A DNA stretch of 64,000 nt from an uncultured Alphaproteobacteria bacterium (GCA_944392835.1 CALXYB010000005.1:55964-119963), one strand, 5' to 3'. Numbered from the stretch's first letter, positions 1-8,800 are shown. The notes: generated by a model not told the origin, from the letters alone. Translations and numbers: made by a program.

Positions 1-1131
1 AACTCTGTCCGGCCAATCGCTTCGGGAAGGCTTAAATCTTTTGTTGTGCTCCACCGCCTCGCTTAAGGCCTGCTTGGCTATCTTGTATAAATCTTTGCCA
101 TAGAATCTGGCAAAGTCTTGCAGGTTTTGCAGCTCAACATCTAATCTGTCTTTAGGTTCCGGCTTCGCTTTTTGCTCTTCCATAAAAGCCCAAGCCCCAT
201 AGCCGACTACACTATCTTTGTCTCCCGCCGTATCTCCGGAGTTGGCCAGCTCCAAAGTTTCGGGACGCAAATGTTTGCTCTGAGCTAAAAGCAAAACGGC
301 ATTGATACCCGTTGCGCCGCAAGACATATGATTTTCCAGCTCGGGGCGGTTTTGTTCAATCAGTTCTGCGGTTTTTTCATCCATTCCGCGAGCGGTTTCG
401 TAGTCAAAATAGTGAGATAAATCCGCCGAAATGATGATAACCGTATTTTTGTCGGTTACATAAGGTTCAAGCACCTTTGCCAAAGCCTCCGGTGCAACAT
501 TGCCGTAAACCAGCGGCACAATCTGAAACTTGTTTAAGACCTTTTGCAAAAAAGGCAACTGCACTTCTAAGCTATGTTCTTGTTTATGCGCGGCATCAAA
601 AAAACGAACCTCCGGATTTTTTTCAACCATTTGCGCCAACATTTTTTGATTAACTTTTACATTACCTAAAGGTGTTTTAAACTCATCTGCTTGCGGGGCG
701 GCAATTCCGTTAAAAGCCACGCGGTGTGAAGGTCCGACCAGAATCACATTTTTAATGTTATCCGCATAGTTTTGGAGTTGCAGGTAAGCCTGCGCGGCAA
801 CGGGCGCAGAGTAAACATAGCCGGCGTGCGGCACAATCAAAATCTCGGGACGAGCAGTGCCGGGGCGATATTGTGCCGCTAAATAGTGTTCAACCTCTTT
901 ATCCAACTGCTTTAGCTCCGAGGCGTAGAATATTCCGGCCACGGCCGGTTCTCTGGTGTTGGGCATTTCGTCCTCCGAAATTTGAAAATCATTGATTGTC
1001 TTAGAATTTGAGGAAAGATAAGTACGGAGGCTCCACCAATTCAGCCCCAAAAAAGCAACGACCAAAATGCCAATGATAACATAGTTGGCTATGCGTTGGT
1101 TGTCGTTGTCCGGATCTTCGTTTATGCTCAT
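1..1131 (-). CDS. AmmeMemoRadiSam system B protein (Memo) fused to AMMECR1, membrane anchored, 3' end outside window
   Basis: The frame is open from the ATG at 1131 to the window edge (377 residues seen, no stop). Residues about 17-36 form one hydrophobic segment, so the rest is probably held at the membrane. Residues 60-318 read as a Memo domain: EPAVAGIFYA, VPHAGYVYSA (His102), GPSHR (His136), EHSLEVQLPF (His186), SADLSHY (His240) and a conserved Cys271. From residue 330 the sequence resembles the opening of an AMMECR1 domain (AMMECR1 is system protein A), which would continue past the edge. Memo, AMMECR1 and a radical SAM enzyme are commonly encoded together in a system of unknown biochemical role; a radical SAM partner should be sought to the left. 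Confidence 0.8.
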   Translation of the reverse strand, partial: MSINEDPDNDNQRIANYVIIGILVVAFLGLNWWSLRTYLSSNSKTINDFQISEDEMPNTREPAVAGIFYASELKQLDKEVEHYLAAQYRPGTARPEILIVPHAGYVYSAPVAAQAYLQLQNYADNIKNVILVGPSHRVAFNGIAAPQADEFKTPLGNVKVNQKMLAQMVEKNPEVRFFDAAHKQEHSLEVQLPFLQKVLNKFQIVPLVYGNVAPEALAKVLEPYVTDKNTVIIISADLSHYFDYETARGMDEKTAELIEQNRPELENHMSCGATGINAVLLLAQSKHLRPETLELANSGDTAGDKDSVVGYGAWAFMEEQKAKPEPKDRLDVELQNLQDFARFYGKDLYKIAKQALSEAVEHNKRFKPSRSDWPDRV

Positions 1132-1208
1132 ATTGCGGTCCTCAAATCTGTTGAATTTTCTTGCCTCAAATCTACAAGCAATCTGCTTAAAATTTTGCTA
1201 ACCTTGCC

Positions 1209-1883
1209 TTACTTCTTGCTCAAATCAGCGTAAAAATCCTCAAAAGAGTTATAATGAATGATGTTTTTTGCATATTTTTCTTCATCTCCCCATATCGGGT
1301 GTCCGACACGAATCGGCAAAACACCTGCACCGCAAGCACACATACTGTCTTGCGGGCTGTCGCCCACCACCCAAACCGTTTCGGGCGAAACTACTTCTTC
1401 CGGCAAAAGGCCGTGAATCGTATATTGCGCATGGTCGGGATAAGGTTTATCCCGCGGAGCCTCATGTCCGCAAACAATACGGTCAAAAAGCTTGGGCTCA
1501 AACAACAAAGGCAGTTCATATTCCAGCAAGCGGCGGTCCTTGTTGGTCATTATGGCGATTTTTATCCCATGAGCTTTCAGCCAGTTCAAAACCTCTTGCG
1601 TCCCCTTAAAACTGCTGATTAAGTTTTTGACGTTCTGTAAATAAACTTCTGCATATTTTTTATATGCCTCTTCAGCTTTGCTTCCAAAAATACGCGGAAA
1701 ATTATCCCTAAAGGACAAGTTTGTGTCCCGTAGCTTTTTGACCTCCTCCCAATCAGGCATACCATAGTCTTTAAGAATCTGATTAACGGCAAAGGTCAGG
1801 GGCGTGCGCGTTTCCGCCAAAGTATTGTCCCAGTCAAAAATAACTAATTTTACTTTATCTATCGGCAAAGGCTGATGTTGCAT
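1209..1883 (-). CDS. HAD-superfamily hydrolase (subfamily IA, phosphoglycolate phosphatase-like)
   Basis: A 224-residue protein with all four HAD motifs: FDWDNTLAE (motif I, nucleophile Asp), MTNKD (motif II), the Lys in RDKPYPD (motif III) and VVGDSPQDS (motif IV acid residues). A helical cap lies between motifs I and II, as in subfamily IA. It probably hydrolyses a small phosphorylated metabolite in the cytosol; the substrate cannot be told from sequence. Its start lies 25 bases inside the end of the upstream HD-domain gene, so the two are probably translated together and may share a nucleotide or phosphate clean-up role (inference). Confidence 0.8.
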   Translation of the reverse strand: MQHQPLPIDKVKLVIFDWDNTLAETRTPLTFAVNQILKDYGMPDWEEVKKLRDTNLSFRDNFPRIFGSKAEEAYKKYAEVYLQNVKNLISSFKGTQEVLNWLKAHGIKIAIMTNKDRRLLEYELPLLFEPKLFDRIVCGHEAPRDKPYPDHAQYTIHGLLPEEVVSPETVWVVGDSPQDSMCACGAGVLPIRVGHPIWGDEEKYAKNIIHYNSFEDFYADLSKK

Positions 1884-2488
1884 TTTTTGATGTTTTCCTC
1901 TGATAGTTTAATGATTGCTTCTTCCAGCTCGGAGATGATTTCTTCATCCAAATCTTTAATCTGCGTTTTTTTGGTTACGGCCATTTGATAATAAATATTG
2001 CCATTCTCACATTCGGCCCAATAGCGAACATCGCCGTCATGAAAACGGTTGGCCTGAAGATTGGCTTCTAACTTGTCCAAAGCCCAAACAAGCTTGGCTT
2101 CGCGGGTTTGTCTGGTTTCATATTCCATAAATAGGTCATATATCTTGTCATTCAAGGGCGGGGGTAAAATCTCTTGATAATACAAAGCAGCCTTCCGCTC
2201 TTTTGCTTTCTTTTGGGCTCTTAAGCTTGGGTCTGCCATTTGTGCGGAAAGAGAATAATCGCCCGAACGCGCCTCTACCAAATCATGCACCAGCGCCAGC
2301 TCCAACATTTTGCCATAATCTGCCGGATGCTTCAAATAAGGCTGAACCATCAGCACCAAAAAAGCCAGCTTGAAGATATGGTCGGCATCGGTTTCCTGTC
2401 GGCCGGAGCTCATCAGATTATCTCTTTCAACCAAGCAGAGCTGCTCGGCGATTTTCATAAATTCTATTATTTTCAGTGCATTATTCAT
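1859..2488 (-). CDS. HD-domain phosphohydrolase (YfbR/HDDC2-like)
   Basis: About 209 residues. The metal-binding pattern of HD hydrolases is visible: ADHIFKLA (first His), LALVHDLVEA (HD pair) and ALDKLEA (distal Asp). The spacing fits the HD_3 group that includes 5'-deoxynucleotidase YfbR and human HDDC2. The start is taken at the ATG at 2488, because a GGAAG ribosome binding site sits just upstream; an upstream in-frame TTG at 2500 would overlap that site. It lies downstream of serS and overlaps the HAD gene. A deoxynucleoside-monophosphatase role is plausible by family but not proven. Confidence 0.75.
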   Translation of the reverse strand: MNNALKIIEFMKIAEQLCLVERDNLMSSGRQETDADHIFKLAFLVLMVQPYLKHPADYGKMLELALVHDLVEARSGDYSLSAQMADPSLRAQKKAKERKAALYYQEILPPPLNDKIYDLFMEYETRQTREAKLVWALDKLEANLQANRFHDGDVRYWAECENGNIYYQMAVTKKTQIKDLDEEIISELEEAIIKLSEENIKKCNISLCR

Positions 2489-2545
2489 TTGTTCTTCCAA
2501 AAATTAAGTCCGGCAAAACCGGACTTAATTTCTTTCTTAAAAAAT

Positions 2546-3835
2546 TTAACGAGCATTCTTACCGATAAACTTCTTGCCGCCCATATAGGGTTGAAGTTTT
2601 TCGGGAATGCGCACCGTGCCATCTGCCTGCTGATGGTTCTCCAAGAACGGGACCAAAGCGCGCGGCGTAGCAATACCGGTGTTGTTCAATGTGAAAGCAT
2701 ATTTAACTTTGCCGTCCGTGTTATCACGATAACGCAAGTTGGTGCGGCGTGCCTGCCAATCCGTAATATTGGAGCAACTGTGGGTTTCGCGATAGCAATT
2801 TTGGGTCGGAACCCAAGCCTCAAGGTCATATTGACGATATTTCGGCGCACCCATATCTCCGGTGCAAACTTCCAAAACCTGATAAGGCAATTCCAAATCC
2901 TGCAGAACTTCTTCCGAAATTGCCAAAAGCTTTTGGTGCCATTTTTCGCTTTCGGCAATGTCATTTTTGCAAATAACAAACTGCTCGGTTTTCATAAACT
3001 GATGCACACGGGTCAAGCCGCGGGTGTCTTTACCTGCCGCACCGGCCTCACGACGGAAACAAGGAGAGAAGCCGGCATAGAGAATCGGCAATTCATTTTC
3101 ATTTAACAACTCATCGGCGCGCAAAGAGTTCAAAATCAACTCCGCAGTACCGGACAAATAAATATCATCTTGCGGCATATAATAGATTTCATCTCTGGAG
3201 AAAGGCAAATAACCCTGACCATATAAGGGTTTTTCCTTTGACAAAGACGGCACGTTAATTACCGTAAAGCCATTATCCGCCAGTTTGTCCATAACCAACA
3301 GATGGATAGCCAACTCCAATCTGGCCAGTTCATTCTTGATGGCATAAGTGCGTGAACCGCAAACTTTGGTAATACGTTCAAGTTCGCTCCAATCATTTAG
3401 CTCCATAAGCTCGACATGGTCGCGCGGGGTGAAGTCAAAGGTGCGCGGGGTGCCAACCTTGCGGCGAACGACATTCTCGCTGTCATCCTTGCCGACCGGA
3501 CTTTCCGGGCTCGGCATATTGGGCATACGCAACATCATATCATCATATTTGGCTTGTTCAACCGCCAGTTTTTCTTGCTCAACCTTCAACTCCTCACCAA
3601 TAGACTTACTCTTGGCGATAATGGCGGGACGTTCTTCCGCAGAAGCCGTTTTGATGGAGTTGCTGAGTTTGTTTTTTTCTTCGGACAGAGCTTGTGATGA
3701 GGTTTTTAATGCGGCAATATCTTTATACAACGCAATCAAAGCATCAACATCAAGCATTTCTTTGGTATAACCTTTTTTCGCCATACCCGATTTAATCTCT
3801 TCGGGGTGTTCGGCAATATATTTAATATCCAACAT
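2546..3835 (-). CDS. serS: Seryl-tRNA synthetase
   Basis: A 429-residue class II aminoacyl-tRNA synthetase of normal length that charges tRNA-Ser. The N-terminal ~110 residues form the charged helical hairpin that contacts the tRNA long arm. The catalytic core shows GTAELILNS, motif 2 with FRREAGAAGKDTRG, and motif 3 with NNTGIATPRAL followed by ENHQ. The start at 3835 has an AGGA-type ribosome binding site. It heads the serS-HD-HAD run and is divergent from trpS, with only about 100 bases between them that must hold both promoters. Confidence 0.97.
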   Translation of the reverse strand: MLDIKYIAEHPEEIKSGMAKKGYTKEMLDVDALIALYKDIAALKTSSQALSEEKNKLSNSIKTASAEERPAIIAKSKSIGEELKVEQEKLAVEQAKYDDMMLRMPNMPSPESPVGKDDSENVVRRKVGTPRTFDFTPRDHVELMELNDWSELERITKVCGSRTYAIKNELARLELAIHLLVMDKLADNGFTVINVPSLSKEKPLYGQGYLPFSRDEIYYMPQDDIYLSGTAELILNSLRADELLNENELPILYAGFSPCFRREAGAAGKDTRGLTRVHQFMKTEQFVICKNDIAESEKWHQKLLAISEEVLQDLELPYQVLEVCTGDMGAPKYRQYDLEAWVPTQNCYRETHSCSNITDWQARRTNLRYRDNTDGKVKYAFTLNNTGIATPRALVPFLENHQQADGTVRIPEKLQPYMGGKKFIGKNAR

Positions 3836-3937
3836 TTTATTCTGTCCTAAATTTATAGTTTTTAATTGATTTTAACCAGCAAGTAGAGTATCAATTTTAC
3901 AAATAATTACAACACAAATTTCAAGAATGGATATAAA

Positions 3938-4972
3938 ATGTTTGAAAAAAAAGTGATTTTGACCGGTGTTAAGCCGACCGGAACCCCTCATCTTGGGAAT
4001 TATCTCGGTGCAATTAAGCCTGCTATTAAGCTCGGACACGAGGCTTTGGCAAACGGCGGCAAGCATTATATGTTTATTGCCGACTACCATGCCATCAATG
4101 CCGAAAAAGACCCCAATATCTTGAGCCAAAAACTCAAAGAAATCGCTTGTATCTATCTGGCCGGAGGGCTTGACCCCAAGCAATCCATCTTTTATCGGCA
4201 ATCAGATATTCCCGAAATCCACGAAATCACAACCATTTTGTACGCCTACACACCTAAAGGTTTTATGAACAAGGCTCACGCTTATAAAGCTGCGGTTGAT
4301 AAGAATCGCGAGGCCCAGAAACCTGACGATGACGGTATCAATATGGGGCTTTATACCTACCCGACCCTTATGGCTACGGATATTTTGGCTTTCAATACCG
4401 ATATTGTTCCGGTCGGCAAGGACCAAGTTCAACATGTGGAAATTGCGCGTGATATTGCCGGCGCAATTAATGCACATTATAACTGCAAGTTGCTGCATCT
4501 GCCGACTTATTATATTGATGAGCATGTTGCCGTTGTTCCCGGAATTGACGGACGCAAAATGAGCAAATCTTACGGAAATGTTATTCCGTTATTTGATGAT
4601 GACAAAGCCATTAAAAAAGCTATTTTTTCCATCAAGACAGATTCTCGTCCGATGGAAGAGCCCAAGAATCCAGATGAGATTTTGGTTTATGAAATTTATA
4701 AGTCCATCGCGACGGAAGAGCAGCTTAAGGAGATGGGCGACGGATTACGCCAAGGCAAGCTCGGTTACGGACATATCAAAAATATGTTGTTGGATGCCGT
4801 GATTAATGAAATTAAAGATGCGCGTGAAAAATACAATTATTATATGGCGCATTTTGATGAGGTTGAGGAAATGTTGCAAGAAGGCGCAAGCAAAGCTCGC
4901 CCGACGGCACAAGCCACACTCAAACGCTTGAAAGATGCCGTTTTTGGCAAAGGCTTAAATCCGTTTGAATAA
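3938..4972 (+). CDS. trpS: Tryptophanyl-tRNA synthetase
   Basis: A 344-residue class I aminoacyl-tRNA synthetase charging tRNA-Trp. The HIGH-type motif appears as TPHLGNYLGA near residue 15 and the KMSKS loop as GRKMSKSYGN. The Rossmann-fold catalytic domain is followed by a helical C-terminal domain. Length is normal. The gene is single and followed at once by a strong hairpin terminator. Confidence 0.97.
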   Translation: MFEKKVILTGVKPTGTPHLGNYLGAIKPAIKLGHEALANGGKHYMFIADYHAINAEKDPNILSQKLKEIACIYLAGGLDPKQSIFYRQSDIPEIHEITTILYAYTPKGFMNKAHAYKAAVDKNREAQKPDDDGINMGLYTYPTLMATDILAFNTDIVPVGKDQVQHVEIARDIAGAINAHYNCKLLHLPTYYIDEHVAVVPGIDGRKMSKSYGNVIPLFDDDKAIKKAIFSIKTDSRPMEEPKNPDEILVYEIYKSIATEEQLKEMGDGLRQGKLGYGHIKNMLLDAVINEIKDAREKYNYYMAHFDEVEEMLQEGASKARPTAQATLKRLKDAVFGKGLNPFE

Positions 4973-4991
4973 ACAAAGCTTTAAAAAGCAA

Positions 4992-5028
4992 AAGAACTTC
5001 GGGCCTAAAAGCGCGAAGTTCTTTTTTT
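4992..5028 (+). terminator. Terminator after trpS
   Basis: Ten-base stem (4992-5001 with 5014-5023) closed by a 12-base loop and followed by a run of T; lies 19 bases after the trpS stop. Confidence 0.85.
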
Positions 5029-5037
5029 CTTAAAGAT

Positions 5038-5310
5038 TTAGAAGTTCATAGTTGAATAACTACTTGTGCTTCTTTTCTTTTTGGTGCTTTTTATAAACTC
5101 CTCATGCTTGGAATTTTTTATTAGGTACTTTTCGCTAAAGACTGTTCCGTCTGTGCGAAAAATACGGGTTATGACACCGAAGTAATCATCATTCCCGCGA
5201 GCTGCCTTTACGGCATCTCCTACACACAAGAAATTTTCATCAATCTTAATTTGATAATCCCTCTGGATTAGCCCAAAGCGGATTACCTTATGTGTTGTTG
5301 AATGGCACAT
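5038..5310 (-). CDS. Hypothetical protein, 90 residues
   Basis: A small basic protein of unknown family. The middle part (FLCVGDAVKAARGNDDYFGV) looks like a compact folded domain and the C-terminal 25 residues are Lys/Ser-rich and probably disordered. No signal peptide or membrane segment is seen. No strong ribosome binding site precedes the ATG at 5310, so the start is uncertain. It faces trpS tail to tail and no function can be proposed. Confidence 0.5.
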   Translation of the reverse strand: MCHSTTHKVIRFGLIQRDYQIKIDENFLCVGDAVKAARGNDDYFGVITRIFRTDGTVFSEKYLIKNSKHEEFIKSTKKKRSTSSYSTMNF

Positions 5311-5385
5311 ATTATATAATTTTATGGGTTAATAATCTCTTTTAGCAAGATTGTTATACCACAAAATCAGCCCCTCTGCAAGCAC

Positions 5386-5416
5386 AAAAAAAGCAAGGAC
5401 CTTGCCTTGCTTTTTT
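5386..5416 (-). terminator. Terminator after the HslJ-like lipoprotein gene
   Basis: Stem of AAAAAAGCAAGG (5387-5398) with its complement at 5405-5416. The A-rich left arm gives a T tract when read on the minus strand, so it works for the gene ending at 5422. Confidence 0.75.
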
Positions 5417-5421
5417 ATGGT

Positions 5422-5823
5422 TTATTTCAAAGATGAGGCTCTGCCGATTATTTCAAAGACCAAGCTTTCGCCGTTGGCCTTGCTCAAAATCAAGCGATTG
5501 CCGTCTAAGCGATAAGTTGCAACTTGAGGCAAAAATTGCAGATAATCTCTTTCTGCCGCCATCAACGGCTCCGGACCGGCCATCATGGTTGAACCGGACA
5601 TGCCTAAAGTTAATTTGTTTCCTTCCGTTTTATAGGTACCGAAATAACGATTAATAGCTGCTCTGCCGAAATAACGGTTTTCTTCACCATCAAAACCTAA
5701 AGTTATTTCTGCGCCATTCTTAGCATTGCGCAATTTATAGGCATTATCAACAAAGGTTGTATTATCATTGCCACAGGCTGATAATATGAACAACAAAGAC
5801 AACACATACACAATTTTTTTCAT
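5422..5823 (-). CDS. META/HslJ-like lipoprotein
   Basis: A 133-residue secreted protein with a lipoprotein signal peptide: MKKIVYVLSLLFILSAC, with lipobox LSAC and Cys17 as the lipidated residue. The mature part has the META/HslJ layout, in which short strands build a small barrel: an opening YKLRNAKNGAEITLGFD, a central NRYFGTYKTEGNKLTLG and a final DGNRLILSKANGESLVFE. HslJ-like proteins sit in the cell envelope, and E. coli HslJ is linked to heat shock and novobiocin tolerance. A well-spaced ribosome binding site precedes the ATG. It stands alone between terminators. Confidence 0.75.
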   Translation of the reverse strand: MKKIVYVLSLLFILSACGNDNTTFVDNAYKLRNAKNGAEITLGFDGEENRYFGRAAINRYFGTYKTEGNKLTLGMSGSTMMAGPEPLMAAERDYLQFLPQVATYRLDGNRLILSKANGESLVFEIIGRASSLK

Positions 5824-5896
5824 AGTTTACTCCTTCCTACATACCGAGTGTAAGATAACAATAAATTTTTAAAATACCAGCGAAAACTTATGCAAT

Positions 5897-6616
5897 TTAA
5901 TAAATCAGGGCATAAAGTAATGCTGAAAGAAAGATAAACCCTCCCAAGGCCAAGCCCAAATCTTTAAGCCAGGGCTTGTGTGGAATATTAGGTAACTTGG
6001 CACGCGCTTTTTCAACCTTATAAGCTTGCAAGTAAATGTAGGTTACGACGGCCCACCAAACCAATATACTGGCAACAGAAGCACCGCTTGGAGCAACATA
6101 GAGTTGCAGACCTTTTTCAAAAGTCCACCAGATGATTGCAAAAACGAATATCCAGCGATAGCCACGGCGCATAAGATAGAGCAACGGCAAGATTAAGGCC
6201 GCCTCAAATAAAATATCATAACTCTTGGTCAAAAAGCCCATCAAAAGAGTGATAACCAAAATAAAAGAGGTTAGATAAAAGGCCATTCCGCGAAAAGTGC
6301 GACGAAAAGGCAAAGTATCATATTCTTCAACCTGGCGATTGCGCTCTAAACGGCGGAATTGTTTGTTGGCAACACCTTGTAGCATGGTTTTGAAAAAATG
6401 ATAAAAGTAAAAAGGCAAAATAACCAACAACGGCGTTGCAACCAAAGCCCCTACTAAACCTAAAACAGAGCCAGAAGCAACGGCGGCAATAATCATTAGA
6501 ATGCCGGATAAGCCCAAGAGGACGGAAAAAACTTCGCAAGCCATACGCGCTTTGCCTTGCGGCTCGGCAAAATATGAGCGAATTTTGTCTTTGATTGCGG
6601 TTTTATTTATCTGCAT
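5897..6616 (-). CDS. Hypothetical multi-pass membrane protein
   Basis: 239 residues with about six or seven hydrophobic segments (roughly 27-50, 55-76, 108-130, 133-150, 152-170, 178-195 and 215-238) separated by short basic loops. The N-terminal 25 residues are charged and cytoplasmic. No known motif is recognised. An AGG-type ribosome binding site lies upstream of the ATG at 6616. It is transcribed away from the tRNA-Thr promoter; no function is proposed. Confidence 0.7.
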   Translation of the reverse strand: MQINKTAIKDKIRSYFAEPQGKARMACEVFSVLLGLSGILMIIAAVASGSVLGLVGALVATPLLVILPFYFYHFFKTMLQGVANKQFRRLERNRQVEEYDTLPFRRTFRGMAFYLTSFILVITLLMGFLTKSYDILFEAALILPLLYLMRRGYRWIFVFAIIWWTFEKGLQLYVAPSGASVASILVWWAVVTYIYLQAYKVEKARAKLPNIPHKPWLKDLGLALGGFIFLSALLYALIY

Positions 6617-6739
6617 TGTTTTGGCCTTTCTAATAAAAATTATTTGTTTTTATCTTAAACTAATTTTTTATTTTTGCACTAAAATTTAATATCTATATAA
6701 ACAGATACAAATTTTTTTTACAAAAATTAAAAAATATAC

Positions 6740-6768
6740 TTGATTTTTATGTTTATAGTCTGTATGTT
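6740..6768 (+). promoter_or_regulatory. Likely sigma-70 promoter of tRNA-Thr
   Basis: TTGATT at 6740 and TATGTT at 6763 separated by 17 bases; predicted start about seven bases before the tRNA. Confidence 0.5.
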
Positions 6769-6782
6769 CACTTTCAGTTGTC

Positions 6783-6857
6783 GCCGCTGTAGCTCAGTGG
6801 TAGAGCACGTCATTGGTAATGACGGGGTCGCAAGTCCGATTCTTGCCAGCGGCACCA
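6783..6857 (+). tRNA. tRNA-Thr (GGT)
   Basis: Complete cloverleaf: acceptor GCCGCTG paired with CAGCGGC, D arm AGCTCAGTGGTAGAGC, anticodon stem CGTCA/TGACG with loop TTGGTAA (anticodon GGT), T arm with GTCCGATTC, and an encoded CCA. Its last 16 bases (6842-6857) lie inside the 19-bp direct repeat that marks the left junction of an integrated element. Its own terminator now lies 9 kb away at 15920. Confidence 0.95.
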
Positions 6858-8390
6858 TTTATCAGTTTCTGGCGTTTTTAGTAGTTCATCAAATGGCTTA
6901 ACTATTGAAAACGCTATATTTTTTCCTTCAGTTTTGCAGTCCGATAATATTAATTTCAAAATGTCTCTTTTTTCAGAAATAATCGGACTTTTTAAGAATT
7001 TTCCTACATTTGCTGCTATTTCCGCGATATTTGCTAGTATTTCATCAGTTTCAGCATCAATCTCAAGGTATTTATCCATATCTTTTTGTAGTTTTTCTTT
7101 TTCCATTTCAATTTCAGTTTTTAATTCATTATACATTTTTTCATCGCATTTACCTTTCATATAGCCACGAAATAGGTTTTTTGCTTCTTCATCAAGCTCA
7201 TTTAATTTAATGGTAATGTCTCGTTTGAGATTGGTTGTATTGATATTTTCGGCTTTGAGTTGCTTTTTTACTTCTGCCTTAATATTGTTTAACATAGTGT
7301 CACTAATGTTCATAGGTAATGACAATTCTTGTTCAAGTTGTTGTAAGATTTTTGCTTCATTGATTGGTTTTTGTGAACATTTGGAACGTAATTTGTTGCA
7401 TTTTAAATAATTGTAAGAATGTTTATCGTCTTTTACTTTAGTTTCACAAGTCATTAAACTACCACAACAACCACATCTGACTAAACCTGTAAAAATATAT
7501 TGTTTATCACCATAATATAATTTACTTGGTGCTCGTTTTCTTCCTGCCATTGTATCTTGGACAATTTGAAACAATTCTTTATCTATAAATAAAGGATAAG
7601 GATGTTTATAAACTTTGCCTTTTTGCGTGAAATATCCAATGTAAAAAGTGTTTTTCAGTATGTTTTGAACTTGAGCTCGACTGATTGTTTTATTTACACG
7701 ACACATTTTTGAAGATAATCCTAAGGTTCTGGCTAGATTGGTAATATCTTGCAAGGTTCGTCCACCTTTGGCATATTCTTCAAACAATCTCTTAACCTTT
7801 GGCGCACGGTCGGGGTCAATGATAATATCTGCCGGAGTCGTTTTGGTTTTGGATATATTTAAATAACCGACCGGAGCACAAGATTGCCATTGTCCGTTTT
7901 CTCTTTTATATTCCTGACTTCTGATAACATTATCACGCAGCGACCCGACATACATTTTAGCGGATAACACTCCCATGTCCCAACGCAATATATCAGAAGA
8001 GGTACTGTCTTTATGTAAATGAAAACCTTCTTTATAAAAATGTATCTCTATTCTGCCTTGTTTTCTTAAATCATCTAGTTCAACACATTCCTTGTATCCT
8101 CGCTGCAATCTATCTACACAATTTACAACAATAGCGGTTTTGTGTTTTTGTTGTTTAACAAATTCCAGCATTTCATAGAATTTTAAACGACCGCCTCGCG
8201 TTGAACTTTCAACAATAGAGAATTTCTCTAGAATCTTAAATTTGTGATTATTACAATAATCAATAACCGTTTTAAGTTGTGCATCAATGGAAGCTCCTTT
8301 CTTTTGTTCTTCCGATGAAACTCGAGCAAATATAACGGCTTGTTTACATTCTTCATCTGCAATATTTTGATATTTATTTCTTTTAGACAT
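6810..8390 (-). CDS. Large serine recombinase (integrase) of the element
   Basis: 526 residues. The N-terminal resolvase domain starts at about residue 17 with VIFARVSSEEQ, in which the first Ser is the expected nucleophile, and continues through VNCVDRLQRG. The Recombinase domain is at about 175-290 (APVGYLNI, RAQVQNILKNTFYIGYF). A zinc ribbon (CGCCGSL ... C ... C) is at about 310-345, followed by a coiled coil at 390-460. This is the layout of integrases that insert and excise elements at att sites. The ribosome binding site AAGGAG precedes the ATG. The last ~15 residues (WCRWQESDLRPRHYQ) are antisense tRNA-Thr, so the present C-terminus was made by integration. Confidence 0.9.
   Translation of the reverse strand: MSKRNKYQNIADEECKQAVIFARVSSEEQKKGASIDAQLKTVIDYCNNHKFKILEKFSIVESSTRGGRLKFYEMLEFVKQQKHKTAIVVNCVDRLQRGYKECVELDDLRKQGRIEIHFYKEGFHLHKDSTSSDILRWDMGVLSAKMYVGSLRDNVIRSQEYKRENGQWQSCAPVGYLNISKTKTTPADIIIDPDRAPKVKRLFEEYAKGGRTLQDITNLARTLGLSSKMCRVNKTISRAQVQNILKNTFYIGYFTQKGKVYKHPYPLFIDKELFQIVQDTMAGRKRAPSKLYYGDKQYIFTGLVRCGCCGSLMTCETKVKDDKHSYNYLKCNKLRSKCSQKPINEAKILQQLEQELSLPMNISDTMLNNIKAEVKKQLKAENINTTNLKRDITIKLNELDEEAKNLFRGYMKGKCDEKMYNELKTEIEMEKEKLQKDMDKYLEIDAETDEILANIAEIAANVGKFLKSPIISEKRDILKLILSDCKTEGKNIAFSIVKPFDELLKTPETDKWCRWQESDLRPRHYQ
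6842..6860 (+). repeat. attL: 19-bp direct repeat covering the tRNA-Thr 3' end
   Basis: Identical to 15893-15911. It includes the 3' acceptor strand, discriminator and CCA of tRNA-Thr plus three T. Confidence 0.85.
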
Positions 8391-8512
8391 GATATTACTC
8401 CTTAAAATTAGTCCGATAATGTTATTATGTCGTGTTATTTTGGGAAAGTACGCAGTTATTTTCAGATTTTTGCAATTTTTTTACTAACAAATTACTGATA
8501 TTTCAAAATGTT

Positions 8513-8569
8513 AACCTAATTCCCAATTGGAACGAGGTTATAAAAAGTTATTGTCGTTAACGTCACGAA
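8513..8569 (+). repeat. Dispersed element repeat, copy 1
   Basis: An interrupted palindrome (AACCT..TTCC..GGAA..AGGTT, 8513-8539) followed by AGTTATTGTCGTTAACGTCA. A close copy lies at 13048-13107 and a palindrome-only copy near 10839. It lies between the divergent control regions of the element and may be a protein-binding site or structured leader. Confidence 0.6.
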
Positions 8570-8571
8570 GT

Positions 8572-8606
8572 TAAAAAAATAACCTCTGCTGAAATTTACA
8601 GAGGTT
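8572..8606 (-). terminator. Terminator for the 61-residue gene
   Basis: Perfect 8-bp stem AACCTCTG (8581-8588)/CAGAGGTT (8599-8606) with a T run on the minus strand, nine bases past the stop of the gene at 8615. Confidence 0.75.
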
Positions 8607-8614
8607 GGGAATAT

Positions 8615-8800
8615 TCAAGTTGATTTGGTGTCGTTGATGTCCGTTAATTGTTTTTCAGATTGCTTTGCATGATAAACTGCCTTTGCTCCTAAATAGAAAA
8701 AACGGATTAATTTGTTAGTCATTTCAGTTAATTCATCATCCGTAAAATCGGGATAATAAATCTTTAATTCTTCTTTTATTTCATTAAATGTATCAGTCAT
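8615..8800 (-). CDS. Small hypothetical protein, 61 residues
   Basis: An acidic then basic helical protein (MTDTFNEIKEELKIYYPDF start) of unknown family. The clear terminator directly after its stop, in the same direction, supports it as a real gene. No convincing ribosome binding site was found before the ATG at 8800. It lies between the recombinase and a divergent run of small genes, a position where integrative elements often carry excisionase or regulator genes, but no helix-turn-helix can be claimed. Confidence 0.5.
   Translation of the reverse strand: MTDTFNEIKEELKIYYPDFTDDELTEMTNKLIRFFYLGAKAVYHAKQSEKQLTDINDTKST

Noticed and set aside
2240..3106. 288-residue frame opposite the HD and serS genes
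   Set aside because: A shadow of well-supported genes on the other strand; no ribosome binding site and no domain.
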